Assembly: GCF_011382985.1 (NCBI RefSeq) | Contig: NZ_CP049933.1 | Span: 2,046,001 to 2,110,000 of the forward strand | Direction of reading: 5' to 3' | Origin: Leucobacter coleopterorum | Lineage (GTDB): Bacteria; Actinomycetota; Actinomycetes; Actinomycetales; Microbacteriaceae | Length of the DNA stretch: 64,000 nucleotides | Part shown: positions 55,047 to 64,000 of the stretch, one piece after another | Layout: the number at the start of each line of letters is the position of its first letter | Numbering within the stretch: the stretch's first letter is position 1 | Made by a program: the position numbers and the translations under genes | Notes under the pieces: generated by a model | Seen by the model: only the letters and a program-made list of their open reading frames with translations | What the model was told of the DNA's origin: nothing | Databases searched by the model: none

Positions 55047-57634
55047 GTGACTACGCCCGTCTTCAACATCAACACCATTGGAGTAGGACTTCCCGTCGCG
55101 GAGCATCGGGACGAGCTCGAAACGGCCGCGAAGTTTGGCGTGATGGTCCTGACCGCACCACCGGGAACCGGCAAGACAACCTTTGTGCCTCCACTGGTCG
55201 CAAATATGGTTCGTGACCGCGGCACGACGCTCCTTACGCAGCCTCGGCGCGTCGCGGTGCGTGCCGCAGCGAACCGAATCGCGATGCTTGACGGCTTTGC
55301 AGTTGGCGACTCCGTCGGCTTCACCGTGCGCGGCGAACGCCACATGTCACGCCGCACTCGACTTGAAGTTCTCACGCCGGGTGTGCTGCTGCGTCGTCTG
55401 CTCACTGATCCAAGCTTGGACGGAATCAGCGCTGTCATTCTTGACGAGGTGCACGAGCGCTCGGTCGACAGTGACCTGTTACTTGGCATGATGGCGGAGG
55501 TCCGCACTCTGCGCGAAGACCTGCTTGTGGTCGCAATGTCGGCAACACTCAACGCGTCACGGGTTGCAGAAATACTGGGGGGAGACGCTGGAACCGCACC
55601 GATCGTCGCCATCCCTCGACGCTGCACCCGCTTCGCGCGGATTTTGCACCCTTCTCAGGAACTCGCCTCGATGATCGTGGTGTCACGCGGGATTACCTCG
55701 ATCATGTCGCCACCGTGACACTGGAGGCACAGCAGGCCGAATCCAGCGACGCGCTGGTGTTTGTGCCCGGGGCTCGCGAGGTTGATGAGCTTGTGCGGCG
55801 ACTGAGCACTCGTGCACACGCGTCGCTCGAAGTTCTTCCGCTGCACGGCAGGGTATCTGCTCGGGATCAGGATCGCGCTGTGCGCGGACGTGGTCCGAAT
55901 GATCCACCAAGGATTGTGGTCAGCACATCACTGGCCGAAAGTTCGCTCACCGTGCCGGGAGTGCGTCTAGTGGTCGATTCCGGACTCTCCCGAGAGCTAC
56001 GTCGCGACCGAGCGCGCGGCATGACCGGTCTCGTTACCGTCAGTGCGTCACGGGCAAGTGCGGAGCAGCGCGCTGGTCGAGCCGCGCGCCAGGGACCCGG
56101 TCGAGTCGTGCGCGCCTATTCAGAGGCTGACTTCGCACGAATGCCCTCCGAGTCTGCGCCAGAGATCGCTTCGGCCGATCTCACAGATACCGCGCTACTC
56201 CTCGCTGCCTGGGGAACGCCCGCTGGTGTCGGTCTGGCGTTCCCTTCACCTCCCCCAACTGCGGCCATGTGTGAGGCCGTCGCAGAACTGCGTGCGCTTC
56301 AGCTGATCGATAACGCAGGTCGCCCAACAGCTCAGGGAGTCCGAATTGCACAGCTCCCAGTGGGTGTGCGCGACGCACGCGCTCTCCTCTCGGGAACGGT
56401 GGAGCTTGGCAACGCTCGAACCGCCGCTGAAGTCGTCGCCGCAATCTCAGATGGTCACCGTGAAGCCAGCGCCGACCTGCCTCGTCTGATGCGGCAGCTG
56501 CGTGACGGCCGATCTTCGGATGCCAAACGCTGGCAGCGAGAAAGCCGCCGACTCGAACGGATTGCGCAGAGCGAGATCGTTGCAGCTAGCCTCAATCATG
56601 GCGGCTCCGACCCCACAAATTCAAACACCACAACAGGAGACACTGCAAGTGGTATCGTGTCGGCTCTCGGCCGCCCAGAGTGGATCGCACGTCGTGTGAG
56701 CGAGAGATCCCGCGCCTACCTTTTGGCGAGCGGCACCCGGGCGGCCGTTCCCGAGGGTAGCGGGCTGCTCCACAGCGAGTGGCTTGCCGTGTGCGAAGTG
56801 CAGCGCGCCGAGGGAAAAGTCGCCGATGGCACGGGTGCCGTGATCCGACTGGCCGCACCCCTCACCGAGGCCGACGCCCTACGAATTGGTGACGCGCTTG
56901 TGGCTCGCACACGAGCTGCCCGAGTCGAGAACGGTCGGGTGCGGGTCACAGAAGAGCGGTGGGTCGGTAAGATTTTGATCTCGGCCACGCCGGTCGCCTC
57001 CACAGATGCCGATACCGGACTAGCACTTGCAACCCACCTGCGAGAGGCCGGGCTGCAGACCCTCAACTGGTCGGAGTCAGCTGTGAGACTGCGGACTCGA
57101 ATCGCACTACTGCGCCGAGAACTCGGTGACCCTTGGCCACGGATGGACGATGCAGCACTGCTCGACAGCATCGACAGCTGGCTCGGCTCAGACCTCGAGC
57201 GTATGGGCGTGGGCTCCTCACTGCACCGAATTGATGTGGCGGCGGCGCTGCGCAGGCTTCTCCCCTGGCCAGAAGCTTCTCACCTCGACGAGCTTGTACC
57301 CGAGCGACTTACCGCGCCCTCGGGTTCAACAGTGCGAATCGACTATCCGGATCCGGCTGATCCGACAGCCCCGCCCGTTGTCTCGGTGAAACTTCAAGAA
57401 TTGTTCGGTCTCGCGCAAACGCCGCGACTCGTCGGTGGTCGCGTGCCGGTGCTGGTGCACCTGCTCTCTCCGGCGCGCCGCCCCCTCGCTGTGACCGATG
57501 ATCTCGCATCGTTCTGGAACGGCCCTTACCAACAGGTGCGCCGCGAAATGCGTGGCCGCTACCCAAAACACCCCTGGCCCGAGGATCCATGGACGGCTCC
57601 AGCGACCGCCCGCACCAAGCGACCCAGCCCATAA
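55047..57634 (+). CDS. hrpB: HrpB-like ATP-dependent DExH helicase (one-base frameshift near 55614)
   Basis: It is a DEAH/DExH RNA helicase of the HrpB group; its target RNA is unknown. Walker A is APPGTGKTT (37-45), the DEVH box is at 133-136 (ILDEVHERSVDSD) and SATL follows. The frame changes after IVAIP and continues STLHPLRADFAPFSG. Later come FVPGAREVDELVRR and motif VI RAGRAARQGPGRVVRAYSE, then the HrpB C-terminal domain (WVGKILISATPV, YQQVRREMRGRYPKHPWPEDP). Adding one C at 55613-55615 gives 862 residues. It starts at GTG. Confidence 0.88.
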
Positions 57635-57643
57635 GACATCAAG

Positions 57644-57690
57644 AACCCGCAGGACATCAGTTTCGGGAGAGAACTGCTGGTCTGCGGGTT
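57644..57690 (+). terminator. Hairpin after hrpB
   Basis: Arms 57644-57662 and 57672-57690 pair at 16 of 19 positions (outer AACCCGCAG with CTGCGGGTT), followed by ATTG. It lies ten bases past the hrpB stop. Confidence 0.65.
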
Positions 57691-57744
57691 ATTGCTGGCC
57701 AACTGGCGACGACTGACCACCTGCGTAGGGCTAGACAGAAAAAC

Positions 57745-57772
57745 GGGGCGCGCGGAATAGCCCGCACGCCCC
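57745..57772 (-). terminator. Intrinsic terminator after ilvC
   Basis: GGGGCGCGCGG and CCCGCACGCCCC (57745-57755 with 57761-57772) form a GC stem followed by GTTTTTCTG on the minus strand. Confidence 0.85.
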
Positions 57773-57790
57773 GCCTTTACAAACTAGCGA

Positions 57791-59391
<1,601 letters not shown>

Positions 59392-59393
59392 TT

Positions 59394-61196
59394 TTACTCT
59401 TCCTCCCACTCGGGTGCATGCTCAAGCGCATACTGAATATCGCTGTTGGAGGTGCCTTGGCGAACCATCGGCCACACCATCGCGTCAGAGCTCACGACGA
59501 AGTCAATCACCACGGGGCGGTCATTCGTCTCAAGCGCGAGCCTAATCGCGTCGTCGACCTGATCCTCGCGCTCCACACGAATAGCGAGGCAGCCGTACGC
59601 TTCCCCCAGCTTCACAAAGTCGGGGATCCGCTCGCTGCCGTGACCGGTGTTCAGCTCAGTGTTCGAGTAGCGACCGTCGTAAATGAGCGTCTGCCACTGC
59701 CGCACCATGCCGAGTGACGAGTTGTTAATGATGGCTACCTTGATGGGGATGTTGTTCACCATGCAGGTTGCCAGCTCTTGATTTGTCATCTGGAAGCAGC
59801 CGTCGCCGTCAATGGCCCAGACCGCGCGATCTGGCTCGGCAACCTTGGCCCCCATGGCAGCGGGCACGGAGTAACCCATGGTGCCCGCACCGCCAGAGTT
59901 CAACCAGGCGTTTGGGCGCTCGTACTTGATGAACTGCGCCGCCCACATCTGGTGCTGGCCGACACCAGCGACGTACACGCCTTCGGGCCCGGTGATCTCA
60001 CCGATGCGCTGAATGATGTGCTGCGGTGAAAGCAGACCGTCGGTCGTCTCTTTGTAGCCGAGCGGGAACTTCTCCTGAAGCATTCGCAGGCGCTCCCACC
60101 ACTCAGAGATGTCAGCGCATTCTCGACTCAGTTTGCAGGTGGAAACAGCCGCAATGAGATCTGAGATGACCTCGGCCGCATCACCAACGATCGGCACATC
60201 GGCCGCGCGGATCTTGCCGATTTCAGCGGGATCAATATCCGCGTGGATCACTTTTGCATCGGGGGCAAACTGCGCCGCCTTACCCGTCACACGATCGTCA
60301 AAACGAGCACCGAGAGTAATCAGCAGATCGGACTCCTGCAGTGCGAGCACCGCGGGAACCGTGCCGTGCATGCCTGGCATGCCGAGGTGCTGCGGGTGCG
60401 AGTCGGGGAAGACGCCACGAGCCATAAGGGTCGTCACGACGGGAGCCCCGACCAGCTCAGCGAGCTGCAACAGTTCAGCCGAGGCACCGGCGCGTCCGAC
60501 GCCACCGCCAACGTAAAACACGGGTCGTTCGGCCTGCGCGATCAGATCCGCAGCCGCCTGAATCTGCTTGCTGTTGGCCTTAGTAATTGGGCGGTAACCC
60601 GCGAGATCGACCCGCGGATCCCACACGAAATCGACAAGGCCCTCCTGAGCATCTTTCGTGATGTCCACGAGCACGGGTCCGGGGCGACCGGTCGAAGCGA
60701 GGTGGTATGCCGCGGCAATAGCGCCGGGCACGTCCTCTGGCTTCTTCACGAGGAAAGAGTGTTTCGTGATCGGCATCGTGATGCCAATAATGTCGGCTTC
60801 TTGAAACGCGTCGGATCCCATGAGGTGCGAGAACACCTGACCGGTGATCGCGAGCATCGGCACTGAGTCCATGTAGGCATCCGCGATTGCGGTGACAAGG
60901 TTGGTCGCGCCGGGGCCGGAGGTCGCGATACACACACCAACCTCTCCCTTGGCCGAGGCGAACCCCTCAGCAGCGTGACCGCCTCCCTGCTCGTGACGAA
61001 CAAGGATGTGACGCAGTTCAGCGGCGTCCATCAGCGCGTCGTACAGCGGAAGGACTGCTCCACCAGGGAGCCCGAAGACGTCACGCACGCCAAGCGCTTC
61101 AAGGCTGCGAACGACGGCCTGCGCTCCGGTCATCCGTTCGCCGCCGGAATAATCCGGGTCTGGTTGATGTGGCACTGCACTCGATTCCGAGGTCAT
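59394..61196 (-). CDS. ilvB: Acetolactate synthase large (catalytic) subunit
   Basis: This ThDP enzyme makes acetolactate and acetohydroxybutyrate. The 600-residue protein has the catalytic Glu in [16 protein letters not shown], a central FAD/DHS domain ([16 protein letters not shown]) and the ThDP motif [29 protein letters not shown]. It follows ilvD by 82 bases and is coupled to ilvN. No leader peptide for attenuation was seen in that gap. Confidence 0.97.
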   Translation of the reverse strand: MTSESSAVPHQPDPDYSGGERMTGAQAVVRSLEALGVRDVFGLPGGAVLPLYDALMDAAELRHILVRHEQGGGHAAEGFASAKGEVGVCIATSGPGATNLVTAIADAYMDSVPMLAITGQVFSHLMGSDAFQEADIIGITMPITKHSFLVKKPEDVPGAIAAAYHLASTGRPGPVLVDITKDAQEGLVDFVWDPRVDLAGYRPITKANSKQIQAAADLIAQAERPVFYVGGGVGRAGASAELLQLAELVGAPVVTTLMARGVFPDSHPQHLGMPGMHGTVPAVLALQESDLLITLGARFDDRVTGKAAQFAPDAKVIHADIDPAEIGKIRAADVPIVGDAAEVISDLIAAVSTCKLSRECADISEWWERLRMLQEKFPLGYKETTDGLLSPQHIIQRIGEITGPEGVYVAGVGQHQMWAAQFIKYERPNAWLNSGGAGTMGYSVPAAMGAKVAEPDRAVWAIDGDGCFQMTNQELATCMVNNIPIKVAIINNSSLGMVRQWQTLIYDGRYSNTELNTGHGSERIPDFVKLGEAYGCLAIRVEREDQVDDAIRLALETNDRPVVIDFVVSSDAMVWPMVRQGTSNSDIQYALEHAPEWEEE

Positions 61197-61278
61197 GTCT
61201 TGCTTTCTCGATTGAAGGTGTCATGCAATACAAGCGCAGCGCGTCTCAGCTCAGAAGTGGCGGAGTCGCGAACGCGCA

Positions 61279-62971
61279 CTAACCCGTAATTGCGCCTTCA
61301 GAGGCGGAATGCACGAGCTTGGTGTACTTCGCAAGTACGCCACGCGTGTATCGCGGGGAAGCGGGGCCCAGTTTTCTCGTCGGGCCTCAAGCTCGGCGGG
61401 ATCCACCAGCAAGTCGAGCGTTTGTGCGGCGATATCAACCCGAATCAGGTCACCGTCGCGCACCAAAGCAACAGGACCTCCGTCCGATGCCTCCGGTGCA
61501 ATGTGGCCGATACACAGTCCGGTTGTGCCGCCTGAGAATCGCCCGTCCGTCAATAATAGTACATCTTTTCCGAGACCCGCGCCCTTGATCGCACCGGTTA
61601 TCGCGAGCATCTCGCGCATGCCGGGGCCACCTTTGGGCCCTTCGTAGCGAATGACGACGATATCGCCCTTGCCAATCTTGCCCTCGGTGAGCGCATCCAT
61701 CGCTGCGCGCTCACGCTCAAAGACGCGCGCTGGGCCCTCGAATACCTCTGCGTCAAAGCCCGCGGTCTTCACTACTGCCCGTCTGGGGCAAGCGAGCCGT
61801 GCAGAATTGTGAGGCCACCCGTCGCGTGGATCGGATCGTCAAGGTTGTGAATCACCTTGCCGTCAACCGGGTCGGGGTTCAGCTCGGCCAGGTTCTCGGC
61901 CATCGTCTTACCCGTAACGGTCAGAACGTCGCCGTGCAACAGACCTGCGTCGAGCAGGGCTTTGAGGATCACCGGGACACCGCCATGGCGGTCGATATCG
62001 GCCATCACGTACTTACCGAACGGCTTCATGTCGGCGAGGTGCGGCACCTTTGCGCCAATGCGGTTGAAGTCTTCGAGCGTCAGATCGACCTCGGCCTCGC
62101 GCGCAATTGCAAGCAGGTGCAGCACCGCATTCGTCGATCCACCGTAGGCCATGAGTAGCGTGATGGCGTTTTCGAACGCTTTTTTAGTGAGGATGTCGCG
62201 CGCCGTGATACCAAGGCGCAGCATGTTCACCACGGCCTCACCCGAGCGGTGCGCGAAGTAGTCGCGACGACGGTCAGCGCTGGGCGGAGCCGCAGATCCG
62301 GGAAGGCTCATGCCGAGAGCCTCTGCAATCGAGGCCATCGTGTTGGCGGTATACATGCCGCCGCAGGCACCCTCGCCGGGAGCGATCGAGCACTCGATGC
62401 GCTTCAGGTCTTCCTCACTCATAGTGCCCGCTTTGCACGCACCAACGGCCTCAAAGGCATCGATGATGGTGACTTCCTTCTCCGTGCCGTCAGTAAGCTT
62501 CACCCAGCCCGGAGCGATTGACCCCGCGTAGAGAAACACCGAAGCAAGATCCAGACGCGCAGCCGCCATCAGCATGCCCGGCAGCGACTTGTCGCAACCG
62601 GCGAGCAGAATCGAGCCGTCGAGGCGCTCTGCCATCATGACGGTCTCGACAGAGTCAGCAATGACCTCGCGTGAGACGAGCGAGAAATGCATGCCCTCGT
62701 GGCCCATCGAGATGCCGTCAGAAACCGAGACCGTGCCAAACTGCAGCGGGTAGCCACCACCCGAGTGCACGCCTTCCTTTGCACCCTGAGCGAGCCGGTC
62801 GAGACTCAGGTTGCAGGGGGTGATCTCGTTCCATGAGCTGGCGATGCCAATCTGGGGCTTATCCCAGTCTTCATCTCCCATGCCCACTGCACGAAGCATG
62901 CCGCGCGCTGCGGCCTTCTCGATTCCATCGGTGACGTCGCGACTACGCGGCTTGATGTCAGTCTGTGCCAT
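61279..62971 (-). CDS. ilvD: Dihydroxy-acid dehydratase (two one-base frameshifts)
   Basis: This iron-sulfur enzyme makes the 2-oxo acid precursors of valine and isoleucine. The first part runs [16 protein letters not shown] to GSLAPDG and has cluster cysteines in [10 protein letters not shown] and [14 protein letters not shown]. The next frame continues [21 protein letters not shown] to ENWAPLP. A second shift restores [25 protein letters not shown] and the proper TAG at 61281-61279. Adding one base at 61778-61780 and one at 61355-61358 gives 564 residues, the family length. Read literally, the gene would end at 61772. Confidence 0.9.
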
Positions 62972-63021
62972 TGTTCTATTCTATGCACAGACGTATTCCG
63001 TACACGTGCTGAAACGACAAC

Positions 63022-63050
63022 GGCACCGGCAAGCTGTGCTCACCGGTGCC
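63022..63050 (-). terminator. Hairpin after the 79-residue membrane protein gene
   Basis: GGCACCGG (63022-63029) pairs with CCGGTGCC (63043-63050) just past the stop at 63070 on the minus strand. It also sits upstream of ilvD. Confidence 0.55.
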
Positions 63051-63069
63051 GAACGCAATGCTTAATTCG

Positions 63070-63309
63070 CTACTTGCCCGTTGCGGGAAGGATAGCGAAC
63101 GGGATGATAAATCCCACGATGGTCGCTGCAAGACCACCGCAGAAAGTCCAGAGTTCAGCGGCGCCCAAGCTCGGCTGAATGCCGTAAGCCATCAGGATGA
63201 AGCCACCGAGCATGAGCACAACAGACAGCACAAACAGCACACCGGTGATCGCACCAACGGCTCCTTGCGAGCTCTCTTCGAACAGCGTCTCGGTCTTCTG
63301 CTTCGCCAT
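63070..63309 (-). CDS. Hypothetical two-TM membrane protein
   Basis: This 79-residue protein is not recognised. It has a charged start (MAKQKTETLFEESSQG) and two TM segments (about 20-43 and 52-74). An AAGGAGAAT ribosome-binding site precedes the ATG, so expression is likely. It lies upstream of ilvD and is divergent from the small gene at 63458. Confidence 0.65.
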   Translation of the reverse strand: MAKQKTETLFEESSQGAVGAITGVLFVLSVVLMLGGFILMAYGIQPSLGAAELWTFCGGLAATIVGFIIPFAILPATGK

Positions 63310-63457
63310 GCCGATTCTCCTTTGTAGCTTGTGGGCTCAAAGTACAAGAGCCGCTGCGTTTGTCGCGCTGTGACAAACTCCTTCTGTAATCGTATCGCAT
63401 GCGTAACGCCCTGACGTTAGGCTTAGCTTTGCACTGTTCAGCCCGCAAGGAGGAGCC

Positions 63458-63655
63458 ATGGCGATCGGCAAGTATGTGACAAACCCCGGAGTTATCGGGG
63501 CCGCGTTTGGCGCGCTTAGCACCTCGAAGCGCACCCAGCACATGCCGAAAGATTGGCGCCGCTACGTTGTGTGGGGCGTGTGGGCGGCTGGTCTTGCGCT
63601 GGCGATCGCTGGGGTTGCCATGCAGGGCGCTGAAGATGAGGACCTTTCCAGGCGC
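63458..63655 (+). CDS. Hypothetical 66-residue single-TM protein
   Basis: The product MAIGKYVTNPGVIGAAFGAL has a TM segment at about residues 38-57 (VVWGVWAAGLALAIAGVAM) and an acidic end (GAEDEDLSRR). A strong AAGGAGGAGCC site precedes the ATG, which supports a real gene. Its function is unknown. It lies 78 bases upstream of nhaA on the same strand. Confidence 0.6.
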
Positions 63656-63665
63656 TAGACGACTA

Positions 63666-63733
63666 CACTGGAACGCGGTGAGTCGGGAAGCCTGGTCGAC
63701 ATCCTTTGAGTCGACCCAATCTGGAGACATTTC
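63666..63733 (+). promoter_or_regulatory. Structured leader upstream of nhaA (possible ion-sensing riboswitch)
   Basis: GGTCGAC (63694-63700) pairs with GTCGACC (63710-63716) over a nine-base loop, preceded by the purine-rich segment GCGGTGAGTCGGGAAGCC (63675-63692). CTGGAGAC before the ATG could be the ribosome-binding site, close enough to the stem to be controlled by it. Known nhaA-associated leader RNAs respond to monovalent cations. Membership of such a class is only inferred. Confidence 0.4.
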
Positions 63734-64000
63734 ATGACTACTCCCGCTACCCCAAGCCGCAGATCAACCCTGTCCCTCTTTAGCAAACGAGAAGCGGCAA
63801 GAGTAAGTCGGCTTCTTCGAGCCGATGTTGTCGGCGGCGTGATTGTCATGGTCGCGGCGTTTCTCGGCTTCGTTGCAGCAAACTCCCCCCTTGCAGACAA
63901 CTATTTCTCACTGCGCGACACAAAGATCGGCCCCGATTCGCTCAGCCTGCACCTCAGTGTTGGGCACTGGGCCTCCGACGGGCTCCTCGCGGTGTTCTTT
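63734..64000 (+). CDS. nhaA: Na+/H+ antiporter NhaA, N-terminal part (cut by window edge)
   Basis: NhaA exchanges sodium or lithium for protons to keep pH and sodium in balance. The visible 89 residues start MTTPATPSRRSTLSLFSKRE. Then come VVGGVIVMVAAFLGFVAANSP (first TM), YFSLRDTKIG and the NhaA signature WASDGLLAVFF at the edge. The ATG at 63734 follows CTGGAGAC. The remaining TM segments and the two key aspartates lie outside the window. Confidence 0.88.
   Translation, partial: MTTPATPSRRSTLSLFSKREAARVSRLLRADVVGGVIVMVAAFLGFVAANSPLADNYFSLRDTKIGPDSLSLHLSVGHWASDGLLAVFF

Noticed and set aside
61772-62971. ilvD as a truncated 399-residue gene followed by a separate dehydratase fragment
   Set aside because: The two parts abut within one codon, match consecutive parts of one enzyme and rejoin with one added base.

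Overview
The window is a dense, high-GC, mostly minus-strand chromosomal segment from an actinobacterium. Gene order points to Microbacteriaceae, possibly Leucobacter or a relative; the genus is inference. Supporting blocks are infC-rpmI-rplT-TrmH, ftsK-pgsA-cinA, clgR-DUF3046-recA-recX-miaB-miaA-dapF, thyA-dfrA-dapA-RNase J, a lexA gene with TCGAAC-type SOS operators, and ilvD-ilvB-ilvN-ilvC near serA.

Layout. 1-609: left part of an IS3-family element that runs off the edge. 821-3026: the translation cluster TrmH-rplT-rpmI-infC, whose infC starts at ATC. 3259-4721: DUF1844 gene and azlCD (plus strand). 4745-5269: decayed HIT-family pseudogene. 5283-11508: sseB-hisA-hisH-hisB-ccdA-dsbA-hisC and a LysM membrane protein. 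11509-12517: SOS operator cluster and lexA. 12564-14266: lipB-lipA. 14274-18702: metF, core-metE and metE, fused end to end. 18907-26826: hflX, an RsmC-like methyltransferase, dapF, a GNAT gene, miaA, miaB, recX and recA. 27069-34301: DUF3046, clgR, an amino-acid ABC transporter, cinA, pgsA and ftsK. 35040-40463: FemX, MurJ, FemX and RNase J. 40478-45877: dapA, dfrA, thyA, an APC permease, a TPR-like membrane protein and dapB. 45888-49787: M16 peptidase and pnp. 50015-52356: a secreted SLH-anchored zinc metalloprotease. 52505-57634: serA, two small membrane proteins and the HrpB helicase. 57791-62971: ilvC, ilvN, ilvB and ilvD. 63070-64000: two small membrane proteins and the start of nhaA behind a structured leader.

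Functionally the segment combines amino-acid biosynthesis (His, Met, Lys/DAP, Ser, branched chain), DNA damage response (lexA, recA, recX and the LysM protein next to lexA), translation and RNA maturation (infC, rplT, rpmI, miaA, miaB, RNase J, PNPase, HflX, HrpB) and cell-envelope work (FemX/MurJ, FtsK, PgsA, SLH protease).

The strongest whole-window signal is technical. Thirteen genes are broken at 15 places by what is always a missing single base, nearly always in a G or C run. Restoring one base per site gives whole codon counts and family-typical proteins every time. These look like sequence errors, not pseudogenes, so I annotate the genes as continuous and mark the sites. The HIT gene (in-frame stop plus missing middle) is different and looks truly decayed. 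No tRNA, rRNA or CRISPR array was seen.
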